Shown: one piece after another, positions 27,501 through 36,046 of the stretch
Layout of the letters: the number at the start of each line of letters is the position of its first letter
How positions within the stretch are numbered: the stretch's first letter is position 1
From: Embiotoca jacksoni
Taxonomy: Eukaryota > Chordata > Actinopteri > Embiotocidae
Direction: 5' to 3'
Length of the DNA: 64,000 nt
Assembly: GCA_022577435.1 (NCBI GenBank)
Contig: JAKOON010000011.1
Location: 6,665,501 to 6,729,500 of the forward strand
Position numbers and translations under genes: made by a program
The notes under the pieces: model-generated
Database searches by the model: none
What the model saw: only the letters and a program-made list of their open reading frames with translations
Told to the model about the DNA's origin: nothing

Positions 27501-30500
27501 TACATGATCTGTAAAAAAAATAATGTCTTTGTCACCAAAGTTATTACAATCACAGACAGCCTTAAGCATATTGTGTCCCATCTGATGGGCTAGCATAGGG
27601 CCCTACTCTCAACTCTGTGCTCAACATGTACTGAAAATAACTGAACAGAATCCTGCACGCTTTTCCCGGACTCTGCTCCAAAGAGAAGCAATTATTTTAT
27701 TCATTAACTTTTAGTGATAACTATCCTATAAACAAGAGATGGAGTTTAGATTCATGGTCAAATGACTTCACTCATGGTGCAAAGTGCTTTGTTTCACGAC
27801 AACAAACTGTGCAACTCTAGACACTCAGTCAAATTGGTCTGAGACAGTAATGCAAAACTGTTTGCCACATAACCATGTGGTGGTTTAGAGCAGGGTACTT
27901 CAACAAAAGCGCACTCTCAAGGCATGCTGGGAAATACTAGTCCCTACAACACACTACAATATACATATGCAATTTTATGGGGGTGTTGACTACAAAAAAA
28001 TATAAATTTGTCTCTCCTGCTCTTACTCAATCTCTTTTCGACATAACTGCTGAAAAGTAAAATTAAATATATTTTTCTTAGACTCCCCTTTCATTTCCCA
28101 GCATGCCCTCACCCGTTGTAACCTATAAGAATAAAGCAACCAAGTTAAATAGATGTTGGTGATTGGTAGAAATGACATTTATTTTTGATAAAACATGCCG
28201 TGTTGGGATATTTCAACAAAGACAAATTCAGATAGCCTATATAAAATAAGCTGTGACTCTAAACCATAAGTTTGACTATATCAGCCAAACTGTTGCGTCA
28301 TGAGTTGCTCACATTAAGTCCAGCATATCACTCTAATGCTTTCATTCTATATATATATTTCCTTGGACATTAGTGTTTGCAGTCTGCAGGTCAACATTAC
28401 ATAATCATGCTCATCATTCCTTGTTCCAGTCCAAGCTCTACTTAATTTTCTGTTTTGCTTGTAACTACCACAGCAACCTCGTTCCATCTGCTCGCACAGC
28501 CTTCCCATTAGCTGAAAGTTCCTGCTTATCGACCTGTTTCTTCAATCCTCCAGTGCCCCGATGTTCTGCTTTCCCGCTGCATCTCGCTTCATTTTGCTTT
28601 CGCTGCTGTCGTACCTGAGATCTATTAGCCTCCTCGTTTCAACATTCATCTGCAGGCTGCTTTGACCCATCTGGCCTGTGTGTCCCACTCTACTTAACTG
28701 CTGGTCAGTCTGGCCGAAATAAAACTCACAACTTTACTCAGGTGCATAAATACTCGTTTGACCCAAGTTTTTCCACCTCACAGATTACTGCAATCTTTGT
28801 GTTCACGTGAATTCTGCTAATTAGCACTTTAAAAACTTACATATATGCATTTTGTAATTAATCTAATTTAATAATTAGGTTCTGATAGCTAATACGATAA
28901 GAGCAGGAAATTCTGTATTTCAACTAGCTGTTCCTCGGACAGCTGCTTAAAAAGATTAAAGCTACTTCTTTTCAACACCTAAATCTTGCATTACTGAATC
29001 ACATCGCATCATCACAAATGTGGAGAAAGCAGGTATGAGGCATGTAGGCTACTGTGGCCAACTCTTCAGCTACAAAGAGGCAAAGCTGCCTCGGCCTGTA
29101 TAGGTAGGTTTACCTCAGACTGTATATAAAAATGAACGTCATCTCTGGTTCTGAAAGTGAAACCAATGCTGAAGTGCACTAAAGTGTAACACCTGGTGCG
29201 TACAGTGTCCTCACCTCCACCCTCTTGTCCAAATATGGTCACTTCTGGCTCTAAAAAAACAACATCATAATGGCTAAAAACCAGGGAGTGATGTCATGGT
29301 GGGTTGCCACTTGACCTCAACTGCTTTTGAGCCCACCTTAAATCTTTATGACATGTAGTAGGTTCTGTCTGGAAATGGTCATTGGTCATTTATCTTCTAT
29401 GAAAGAAAAAAACAACAAAAAAAAACACCCCACTTCTATAAAACCAGCATTATTTTTACTCCAGCTGAAGTGCTGTGAACACGCTTGGAAACTAAACCCA
29501 CTTTCTTTACAAACAATATTTCAGCATATTATATTCTGAAGGCTTTGCAAAGATCTTCACAGACTGCCTGTCTGCTGCAGTGTTCCAGCTGTCAGGTACA
29601 CACTGCAGCCCCTGAGCTAAGCAACACCCCACTATACAGAGATGACGTGTTGACCTGTCAGCTGTAAACACCCGGCACCTTGTTTGAACAAAAGCGATTT
29701 AACCACTTATACTTGTGAAAAAATGGCTCAAGTGTTAAATGAGAGAATTAAATAAAACTAAATTAAAACAAACAAGACCGTACAGTTCTACTGTGTTTCA
29801 CAGAGCAGCATCTAATGTTTGCTGTGGTTACTATGCATACGAGGTGACCCAGACCAAGTTCACAGTACTTTTTTTATGTGTGCCAAAAATGTGTCATTAG
29901 CATATCTAACTAAAATATTCAGTAGGTATTAGCTGTATTACACTATAATTATAATAATTAGCTGCTCTTCTTTCATGAATAATCATAAAGAATGAAAACA
30001 TTTAATTCTGACTTGATGTTAGTCCTTGATGAAAATTGAAGGGCTCACCAAAGTTAGTCTATGTTACCTTGAGAGTTAAATGTCATGACATGAACCAAAT
30101 TTAATTGGGAGTACATTCAATAGTTTTGATTGGCTAGCTGTGTCGCACCAATTATGTTGTGAGGCAGCTGGATTTGTGAGATTGACTGGCAGCTACGCAT
30201 GTTGTTTAGGTGTGACGTGCAAACTAACTATCCACAGACTGCGGCTTGTTGTTGTGTTTCCTCTTCAGTATGCTCCTACCACATCATATGGAAAAATGAT
30301 CTGATTGGCAGATGTGAACCTGTGATGGACAGTGATAGACAGATGGCTCGACCAATCACCTGCCAAATATATTTTTTTAAGTGTCTGCAGTTTTCCAAAC
30401 TGTTTTCAAGGATGACTTCTTACATGATCCTTTATCAAACATGGCTTTTAAGTGACAGTGATTATTACTCATAAAAAGTTACGAAACTTACAGTTTCTGC

Positions 30501-30912
30501 CTATTTTTGGCCTCACGAACCTCCCCCTTTGGTGTTAAGCAATAGTCTGTTAACATGGAAAGGCACTTCTGATTCTGAAAACATGGATTTAGTATGCAAA
30601 AATAACAAACGTGGACAAAAACTTTGTTAACCAGTGTCATTGGCCAGTAAGTTAAGTTAACTAAAGACGGACTCCTCTCGTCAGAAGAAACTCTGCTGGC
30701 TGAAATCTGAGAGAGATCGATGCCGATGAACAGGGGAAGAGTGCAACAGGGAGATTTTATCAAAAGACACTTTACAAAGACCTCTCACCAGCATGGAGAG
30801 AGAAAACAGAGAGAAATCCAGCCAGATGTGGGAGTGGAAAGAGTGTGGGTGTATTTGTATTTTCAGTATTCCTCTGCATTAATGTGTGGGTTGTTGTTTT
30901 TTGCTGCATGGG

Positions 30913-30979
<67 letters not shown>

Positions 30980-32963
30980 CACAAACTGGCTGGCACATCA
31001 CCCCCTGATCAGTTGAAACACCCCTGATAGTGTGTGTGAATCACTGCCTCCTCCTCTGCTGTCTAACCCTAATCTGTATCCCTGACAGATCGTCCAGCTG
31101 CTTTTAACATGCCCATGTTATTTTATCATGCACTGTGTAAACTTCAGGAGGACTTTGTGAAGAAGCCTTTGCTCTTGAGGAATCACACACATTACTTTGG
31201 TCTCTAAGTAGGACTGCAGAGACCTGGAGATAGAAATACTGTGTATGTGGAACAATCTGTTTTATTTATGCTGGGCCAAATTACAACACAAGTCATCTCA
31301 GGGCCCTGAACATAGTGAAGTCCCCCACAACAGAACCTTAAAACATGATAGAGAGAAGGCCAACAATTCAACAATTCCTACATGACTACAGCTGAAAGGA
31401 AAAACTGTCTTTTAACAGAAAGAAAACCTCAGACAGAACCAGACTCGGAGGTCAGCGGAAATCTGTCTGGTTGGAATGAGGGGAGAGCAGAGAGAGAAAA
31501 GAACAGCATAGCGATACAAGAAACATGCACTACGTTTACTGAGTTTTCACCAGGATTTTAAATATTTCCAAAAAAAATTGTATTTATGTTCATTCTAACC
31601 ATTTAGAAAAATAGTATTTATTTCAGTCAATATTAATCCAAAAAGAGAAAGAGAATCTTCTCTAATCTATCAAGAGATACACAGATGGAGAAAATAGTGA
31701 CAATGTGATGGTTCTTTTGGATGCCAGTGTTGGTCTCATCTGGACGGAGCTGAAATATTTTGCTTATTTTTATCTGAATTGTACTGAAATACAAATATAA
31801 ACAAAATTAGCATTGGATTTAACAGAAAAAATAAATATAGGTTAGGTTAGGTAGTTACTTTATTAATCCCCGAGGGGACATTTTTTTTTTCGGTTCCAGT
31901 ATCCTAAATTGTTTTGTTCCCTCCAGCCTGGTACTACTTTAAGCAGCAGAAGACTTCTGTTGCTGGCTTTAAATGGTTTTGAAAAGTTGTGCGCAAGGCT
32001 GATACACCCTGGGTGACAACAAAAATGCATCTTATATGTTTTGGACGAGTGCTCTGAGCATTAAAAGTTGATACATGTTCCAATCTGATTTAAAGCCCAG
32101 TGAAAATGTACACGAGCAGTTCACACAATCCCAAAACTCAAAACAATATAGTTGTCCTTACATACAAATGTAAAGAAAAATAAAGGAAAAGTAAATATAA
32201 ACAACATCAAGTCTGAAGAAATTGGCAGTTTAGTTCGATGACTTGGATAATTCATATAGGTTTCAGGCTTGCGTGTCTGAGATGACAATGAACATAGCTG
32301 CTTTGATTGTCATGGCAAACATACTGTACCGGATGCAACTTGGGGCATATTACTGTATGTGGTTGCCAGGCAACAGACAAAATCACACATGGAGGATGGA
32401 GATAAAAGCTCACTCAGTGGTCTTTTCTCGGTGAAGCATTCTTTAGCATTCAGCATTGTTCCACATGTTGGATAATCTCGGCTCAAAGTGACATCTCGAT
32501 CGTTGAGTGTGTCTTGAGTTTCCTTACCTCCAGGAAAGATGCCTCTTATTCCATTTGTTCTGAGGGTTCAAGCCTCGTTTCCTGCGCCCCATTGTCACCT
32601 CGGCTTCTGACACATCGGGCAGAGAACATCTGGGCGTTTTCATGAGACCTAGTGTGGCTTGGTCTAAAGGACAGGAGAGGTAATTTTTGTTTACGAAAAC
32701 AAAATTAGGTAACACATGAATTGATTTTGTGTTAAATGTATAAAGAGGGAAATGCCCAATGCACCACCTTGGTTCAACATCTGTTTGAAAATGGCTGCCT
32801 CAGTAGATGTAACTCATATTAAATGTCCTCATATGCATTCAAATGTACAGCAGGTTACGAGAAGCCATTCGGGCCATAAATCATACATGCTCTGTAAGAT
32901 ACCCTCTTGCTCACACACACACGCACGCGCACGCGCACACACACGCGTGCGCGCACACACACA

Positions 32964-33043
<80 letters not shown>

Positions 33044-33580
33044 GTTCGGGCCATACATTACACTTGCTCACAAACTTCCACCACAGTCCATTCTTAAAAT
33101 CATTCACACACCACACACGGCATCCTGCTTTCTACCTTGAAGTGTGACAGCAAGTATGATTTATGTTCAAAAGGTGAATCGTGGTGTGTCGAAAGCTGTG
33201 CAATTTAATGCAGTCCAATACATAAGGAGTGAAATTAGTATTACCTTAATAATGTTCAGGTATTGTTGGGTCATAGTCGTGTTGATTCAGCTCCATCCAA
33301 TACCATACTTTGTGTTTTTGTTGGTAGGATAGCATTGTGTTTTCTTCCCTAGGTACTTACTCTCACACAACAAACACCGAAAAACACTGAAATAGTGCTG
33401 GATCAATCCAAAGTCTTTCATACACGACCCTCCGTGCAGCCACGTACCTAAGACTCCAGTCTCCTTCAGCCCACCAAACTTCTGCATGGCTTTGATGGCC
33501 TTGGTCAGGGCCTCCTTGGTCTGAAGCTGGCCAGTCACCGGGTCAGGGGGAGGGAGGTAGCCAAACTTGCTCAGCCAGTC
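3041..33580 (-). CDS. mmp17: Matrix metalloproteinase 17 (MT4-MMP), partial, eight internal exons
   Basis: Join of complement 33448-33580, 32528-32663, 17755-18041, 9550-9726, 8798-8900, 4205-4287, 3445-3597 and 3041-3298. All introns are GT-AG and the phases run 0,1,2,1,1,2,1,1,1 without a break, giving 1330 bases and 443 codons with no stop. Domain order seen: propeptide, cysteine switch PRCSLPD, furin-type site RRKR, catalytic domain with HEFGHAIGLVH, hinge, and hemopexin repeats. Family knowledge: MMP17 is a GPI-anchored, zinc-dependent extracellular endopeptidase at the cell surface, activated by furin-like cleavage. The hemopexin stretches (for example WVFKDNNVEEGYPRP and DDAMRWSDG) match MMP17 better than MMP25 as I remember the two. 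The signal-peptide exon and the last exon, which should hold the final hemopexin cysteine and the GPI signal, are not in this model. I cannot tell whether this is the a or b fish paralogue. Confidence 0.93.
3445..3597 (-). CDS. mmp17: mmp17 coding exon 8 (hemopexin repeats 1-2)
   Basis: Acceptor TTGTAG before GGAAGT; donor TCAAAG|GTGAAT. It encodes KYFWRLTREKHLVSLRPAQ, then RFWRGLPPNLDSVDAVYERP, then HKIVFFKG. The FW-R and DAVYE...FFKG patterns are hemopexin blade signatures. It is separated from exon 9 by a short 146-base intron. Confidence 0.94.
4205..4287 (-). CDS. mmp17: mmp17 coding exon 7 (start of hemopexin domain)
   Basis: The acceptor sits in CTCTCTCTCAG before GCTGGC; donor TCAAAG|GTATTC. 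It encodes LARDAPDRCTSHFDAVAQ followed by IRGEAFFFKG. The Cys is the first hemopexin-domain cysteine, which in MMPs pairs with one near the end of the domain; the partner would be in the missing last exon. The exon is 83 bases long, phase 2 in and phase 1 out. Confidence 0.93.
4288..5539. other. mmp17 intron 6, distal part
   Basis: No exon or intact element was seen. A stretch near 5320-5345 contains GATACCCTGATACC, resembling the GGTATCG-type repeats noted further right. Confidence 0.4.
5540..6260 (-). mobile_element. Old Tc1-like transposon relic
   Basis: The minus strand at about 5680-5635 encodes LPTPDPNPVEHQWKE, a mutated form of the Tc1/mariner motif PDLNPIEHLWKE that carries the last catalytic acid. 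It is followed by GRRH and FEIERTGS-like pieces. Toward 6100 a segment around the Met start (MEHVQEKEK-like) precedes a run that resembles the 5' flank of fish Tc1 copies. Many stops and frameshifts make it inactive, and the ends are not sharp. It lies in mmp17 intron 6. Confidence 0.6.
6845..8395 (-). mobile_element. Nearly full-length Tc1-like DNA transposon
   Basis: A 1551-base element bounded by TA on both sides (6843-6844 and 8396-8397). The left end CAGTGCATCCGGAAAGTATT and the right end (reverse complement CAGTGCATCTGGAAAGTATT) form inverted repeats that continue inward through TTCACTTTTTCCACATTTTG with few differences. It carries a broken minus-strand transposase. This is the typical size and layout of fish Tc1 elements. 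It sits in mmp17 intron 6, with its transposase on the same strand as mmp17. An A/T run near 8286-8306 interrupts the right arm. Confidence 0.95.
7096..8064 (-). pseudogene. Tc1 transposase, frameshifted
   Basis: The start codon at 8064 begins MKSKELSV, then the frame breaks. A second frame (7970-7680) holds the helix-turn-helix region VSMSTVASIIHKW and GRPAKLSDRGRRALVREV. A third (7797-7096) holds the DDE core: WSDRTKIE, FQQDNDPKHTA and SDLNLIEHLWRDLK. All three catalytic acids are still encoded, but at least three breaks (near 8040, near 7735 and at the C-terminus near 7096) separate them. No functional transposase can be made from this copy. Confidence 0.92.
8798..8900 (-). CDS. mmp17: mmp17 coding exon 6 (hinge)
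   Basis: Acceptor CTCCACAG before GTGTCC; donor CTCCT|GTAAGT. It encodes a Pro/Ser-rich linker containing GVRDSVSHTNRPG and EPPILLDLPENRS. This is the hinge between the catalytic and hemopexin domains and is expected to be poorly conserved. Identification rests on its position, on joining phase-correctly at both ends, and on the short GVR-S-S and P-NRS similarity to the MMP17 hinge. Confidence 0.88.
9550..9726 (-). CDS. mmp17: mmp17 coding exon 5 (catalytic zinc site)
   Basis: Acceptor CCCTCAG before ACTCTC; donor CTACG|GTACGG. The zinc-binding motif HEFGHAIGLVH (HExxHxxGxxH) is encoded at 9691-9659, with Glu as the catalytic base. The Met-turn follows in SIMRPYYQGPVGDP. The exon closes with EDKVRVWQLYG at the end of the catalytic domain. 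All catalytic residues are intact, so nothing here suggests a dead enzyme. Confidence 0.96.
9727..11527. other. mmp17 intron 4, distal part, nothing recognised
   Basis: Unique-looking intronic sequence. Overlapping open frames near 10605-10871 lack splice sites or protein-like composition. Confidence 0.4.
11528..12150 (-). mobile_element. Internally deleted Tc1-like element
   Basis: The minus strand encodes KLRLQFTLAHQNW, then DWKNVAWSDESRFLLRHSDG, then RVRIWRKQHKSMDPSCLVST: the first catalytic Asp region of a Tc1 transposase. The right end carries AGGTGTACCTAATAAAGTGG, the terminal sequence of this common fish family. Near 11930 the core region jumps directly to the N-terminal part (CCCGTCTGGCACC, then a Met start in CTTTCTTCCCCAT), so the helix-turn-helix part is missing. 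The left end is also truncated. Inactive; in mmp17 intron 4. Confidence 0.85.
12226..12258 (+). repeat. (AAC)n microsatellite
   Basis: About ten tandem AAC/CAA triplets, immediately right of the deleted Tc1 element. Confidence 0.95.
13336..13917. mobile_element. Short Tc1/mariner-type element without transposase
   Basis: The left end CACTGTGCGCACAATTATTA and the right end (reverse complement ACTGTGCGCACAATTATTAG) are near-perfect inverted repeats about 580 bases apart, bounded by TA-containing sequence. The left arm continues GGCAAGTTGTATTTTTGAGG, identical in pattern to the left end of the transposase-bearing relic at 60528. No transposase remains. An internal 27-base tandem duplication lies at 13514-13567. 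It sits in mmp17 intron 4. Confidence 0.85.
13514..13567 (+). repeat. 27-base tandem duplication inside the 13336-13917 element
   Basis: Two identical units beginning AACTATTAGTGTACAGAATT are placed head to tail (13514-13540 and 13541-13567). Each contains an ATTATTATGC core resembling the ATTATTAGGC of the element's own termini. A more diverged copy with ACAATTATTGGGC precedes them. Confidence 0.9.
13918..17754. other. mmp17 intron 4, proximal part, nothing recognised
   Basis: No exon supported. The longest plus-strand open frame, 14580-14975 (131 codons), has no family resemblance and no splice or promoter context, so I treat it as chance. Poly-T runs occur near 15049-15060 and 16352-16368. 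Confidence 0.4.
17755..18041 (-). CDS. mmp17: mmp17 coding exon 4 (catalytic domain, first part)
   Basis: Acceptor CTCTCAG before AGTGAGG; donor CCAG|GTGAGG. It encodes VRTFPKDS, then VRALMYYALKVWSDIAPLNF, then the structural zinc and calcium region DGYPFDGPGGTVAHAFFPGE, then GDTHFDDDEAWTF. These Asp, His and Gly residues are the usual ligands of the structural zinc and calcium ions in the MMP fold. It is the largest exon found (287 bases). It is flanked by introns of about 14.5 kb upstream and 8 kb downstream. Confidence 0.95.
18042..21500. other. mmp17 intron 3, nothing recognised
   Basis: AT-rich intronic DNA. A poly-A run of 26 bases lies at 20887-20912. No exon or element with clear ends was seen. 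Confidence 0.4.
21531..21620 (+). repeat. (GC)n(GT)n microsatellite
   Basis: Alternating purine-pyrimidine tract: a GCGCGC block followed by a long GT block and GT-rich variants. Such tracts can adopt left-handed Z-DNA. The open frames over it are artefacts of the repeat. Confidence 0.95.
21621..24769. other. mmp17 intron 3, nothing recognised
   Basis: A poly-T run lies at 21934-21955. A short direct repeat unit (GACAACCTGGAGAAAAT) occurs twice near 22941-22977. No gene seen. Confidence 0.4.
24770..24990 (+). mobile_element. mariner-like transposase relic
   Basis: The plus strand encodes HDNGPEFLTYKNKHRSL from 24835, then after a frameshift YSPDLAPGYFFLFPKNQ from 24893. These match the HDNAP and YSPDLAPCDFFLFPK motifs around the second and third catalytic acids of mariner transposases. 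The pieces lie closer together than in an intact protein, and no ends were found. It is a dead fragment in mmp17 intron 3. Confidence 0.8.
24991..27920. other. mmp17 intron 3, nothing recognised
   Basis: Intronic DNA without supported exons. A short C-rich patch near 27103-27135 has no coding potential joined to splice sites. Confidence 0.35.
27921..28107. repeat. Inverted-repeat element, MITE-like
   Basis: GGCATGCTGGGAAATA at 27921-27936 and its near-exact reverse complement ATTTCCCAGCATGCC at 28093-28107 face each other across about 156 bases with no coding sequence. The motif GCATGCTGGGAAAT is widespread in fish non-autonomous transposons, as I recall. Target duplications were not resolved. 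Confidence 0.6.
28108..30914. other. mmp17 intron 3, nothing firmly recognised
   Basis: The stretch near 29110-29340 (GACTGTATATAAAAATG onward) resembles a dispersed fish repeat I cannot name. No supported exon. Confidence 0.3.
30915..30977 (+). repeat. (CA)n microsatellite
   Basis: About 31 uninterrupted CA units in mmp17 intron 3. Confidence 0.97.
31262..31500. repeat. Dispersed fish repeat
   Basis: The order of phrases (a GCCAAATTACAACACAAGTC-type start, then AGGAAAAACTGTCTTTTAAC, then AGAAAACCTCAGACAGAACC and an AGAGAG-rich end) follows a repeat frequent in teleost introns, often annotated as a LINE-derived piece. The family name is uncertain and the boundaries are approximate. Confidence 0.5.
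31838..31892 (-). repeat. LINE-type 3' tail fragment
   Basis: TTAGGTTAGG, then ACTTTATTAATCCCCGAGGG followed by a T run, is on the minus strand the CCCCTCGGGGATTAATAAAG tail common at 3' ends of fish non-LTR elements. Confidence 0.5.
31893..32527. other. mmp17 intron 3 upstream end
   Basis: The last 600 bases of the intron before the exon 3 donor; nothing recognised. Confidence 0.4.
32528..32663 (-). CDS. mmp17: mmp17 coding exon 3 (cysteine switch, furin site)
   Basis: Acceptor CTTTAG before ACCAAG; donor TGGAG|GTAAGG. It contains PRCSLPD, the cysteine-switch motif whose Cys ligates the catalytic zinc in the latent enzyme. The second half of the motif is S-L rather than the G-V/G-N of many MMPs, which I recall as normal for MMP17. 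RRKR follows about 17 residues later, a furin-type cleavage site fitting intracellular activation of membrane-type MMPs. The exon then enters the catalytic domain with KWNKRHLSW. It ends in phase 2 (AG|A, Arg). Confidence 0.93.
32867..33070. repeat. Long (CA)n microsatellite with duplicated flanks
   Basis: A CA/CG-CA tract at 32912-33039 is flanked by diverged direct copies of one segment: ATTCGGGCCATAAATCATAC from 32867 and GTTCGGGCCATACATTACAC from 33044, each running into a TGCTCACA-like stretch. It lies in mmp17 intron 2, 200-500 bases from both neighbouring exons. Confidence 0.85.
33448..33580 (-). CDS. mmp17: mmp17 coding exon 2 (propeptide)
   Basis: The acceptor is a pyrimidine-rich tract ending TTCCAG before GACTGG; the donor is G|GTACGT after GTCTTA. 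It encodes 44 codons beginning DWLSKFGYLPPPDPVTGQ, the peptidoglycan-binding-like helical propeptide segment found in all MMPs. It begins in phase 0, so the missing first exon must end on a codon boundary. The exon ends in phase 1 and joins the next exon through GAC (Asp). Confidence 0.92.
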
Positions 33581-35990
33581 CTGGAAGGGAAACAGGAGAC
33601 ACAGTGGTCAATTGTCATTCCAGACATTTCCAAGACTCCAAGTATCCCAAAGCTGCTGAGAAGGTCGGACACCTGTTCATGTTTACTGAATCTCGATACT
33701 GTGTCTCTGAACACATAAGTACATTCAGGATCTATGAGGGTTTGGCGTGTATATGCAACAAAACCTTTTGACTTCTCAACACAAAATTTAAATCACCATT
33801 TTCATAGCAGACATTTTCACATGGTATGGGCCTGAAATGGAACAGAGCATATATTATGTTATTAGTAACAGCTGGGTTTTTCCTGCTCTGACGAAGTGAA
33901 GGCAGACGACTGCTGTGAAAATGTTTTCTAATATTATACCTAAATTAAAAAACGTTTTCCAGTGACACAGCTGGGTATCACTCAAAACGTTTTGATCTCA
34001 GTAAAAAAAAACTTTGACTTCGATACCGGTTCCTGAATTATACTTTTTTTTTTTAAAACATAAACTTTTCCAAACTTTTCCGGTACACGATTAATTTTAA
34101 CAAAAAGCAAATTACACATTATGATTAGTTTCTATGCAGTTTAGAAGGGGAGAATGTAACAAGGTTATTTTCTCGAGCAACAATTTTCAGATGTACCCTA
34201 ATTGTATGCAGTTAGTGCAGTGCAGACAGGTATGTAACAAAAAATGTGTTTGAAAAGAGTAAAATAAGGTATTCTAATGTAAGAGTTACAAAAGTTGAAA
34301 CAGAAATGAAAACTTGTGAGTGTTGATGTAGCCGAAGTGTTGAAATTTAGTGCTGAATGACGAGGTCTTTTTTGTTACTAGATGGTACCATAAAAGCATT
34401 GAAGTTCAGTACCCAGCCATAAACAGATATATTTTAGACATAAAGTACAGACATGAGTCATCACATACAGGTGAAACAAATAAAAACACTGGCTTAGAAT
34501 GGAAGTATATGCTTTTACAGTGAAATCTATACACAATCTACAACAGCATGCTTTTGTAAGCATAAACTGATCATGGAAAAGTGAAGGTAAAACAATATCC
34601 ATCCAATATCTGTACCTGCTTTATCATGTATGGTCTAGATTTGTTTTCTAAATGAATTTCCTGAATTTGTTTTAAACCTAATTTTAATACTTGATGCTAG
34701 GTAAAAGTTGGGGAAGAGATTGAAGAAGAAACTTGATGTTTCTGTATCTGTAGGGACCTCTTTCACAGCAGATGTTTTGACCCGTCACAACAGGAAAAGC
34801 ACAGGTGAAAAAAAAAAAAGATTCATTAACGATGGCTCAGTTCCATCAGTTCTCCCAGTAAACCACGACAGCGAGCCAGCCTCCCCGGGACCACGATCCT
34901 GGACCCCGATTACCTACAGTAAATGGGGTGCAGTTGTATTTAATGTTAGCGTTTAAGATGTACAGGCCAAAACATTTGCTGTAAAAGAGGCCGCTACCAG
35001 GATCATGAAAGGTAAATGGAATTCAGCCATTATTCACATTATATGCTGTGAAATATCCAGATCACTTTTCATCTGTTCCATCCCAGGAAATCACATTTTG
35101 TCAATTTGCATTGAGAGGAACTTACCATTTTGAATGACTTTTACATGTATGAACACATACAGCAGGTTTGTTATAAAAGGTGTGTGTGTGTGTGTGTGTG
35201 TGTGTAAGGGGTTCAAATTGTATGAACGGTATAAAAGCCTGCTAATTAGAAGAGATATTTTTTCACATGACTGTGAAAACTATTAATTTCCTGAGGTCAT
35301 TTTTACCCCGTGTCAATTATCATCAGCCCAGATTACAACTAAATCCACCCTCTTTCTAGTTATAATTGATTCTGTTTATCTTTCTCTCTCCTTTGTCTTG
35401 TACAGATAGATGTCCATCACATGACAGTCAGTCTGAGTCTGTTTTATTTAAATGGGGTTTTGATCAGCACTCGTCAGAGATGGAATCGATAGCAAGGCAA
35501 CAATTCTTTCTTGACAACACTGGGAAAATCACATAACAAAATCATTTACTTTAGTTCTTACAAAACTGTCCCGTATTTCTGAAATCATCATTGGCTCTGT
35601 TTAAGAGACAACCAAATCCAAACGTGTGAAACATTTTATTGTAGACAATGAGAGTTGAAATTTGAGCGTAAATAACAACTGGGATAATACTGAAAGTTAT
35701 TTATTTTCTAAATGTATCTTTCAATGGAGAAAATACACAAAGCTATCTGGATTAATTTAGTCTCCAATAAAATGATGATAAGAAAACTCACAAAAATCTT
35801 CTCTAATATAGAAACCCCTAAATACTGATGAATAATGCTTTCTTTCAAAAGGAAATAAGATGTAATGGAACATAAAATTAGGGTAAAATTTTGTTCAAAC
35901 TCAAGATGTGTGCACATCTTTATGGGTATATGGTGCAAACACTATGCCTGATGTCAACAAATAACTCCCTGTGTATATACACTACCTCAT
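33581..35990. other. Upstream of mmp17 exon 2, intron 1 or flank
   Basis: No first exon with signal peptide was recognised. GATACCGGTTCCTGAAT near 34021 is one of several GGTATCG-type repeat relics. A (GT)n run lies at 35181-35205. Confidence 0.4.
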
Positions 35991-36046
35991 CAGGACATTA
36001 AAATATAAGGCAGTGTAAAAACACTACCTTATATTTAAGTGTCCCG
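35991..36046. repeat. Imperfect hairpin, 26-base arms
   Basis: The arm at 35991-36016 (CAGGACATTAAAATATAAGG plus CAGTGT) pairs with 36021-36046 across a 4-base AAAA loop; 22 of 26 positions are complementary. The function is unknown. It may be an extruding palindrome, a hairpin RNA or the fused ends of a small transposon. Confidence 0.8.

Noticed and set aside
30720..33140. Several long open frames of alternating Thr-His or Cys-Val
   Set aside because: Translations of CA/GT microsatellites, not genes.
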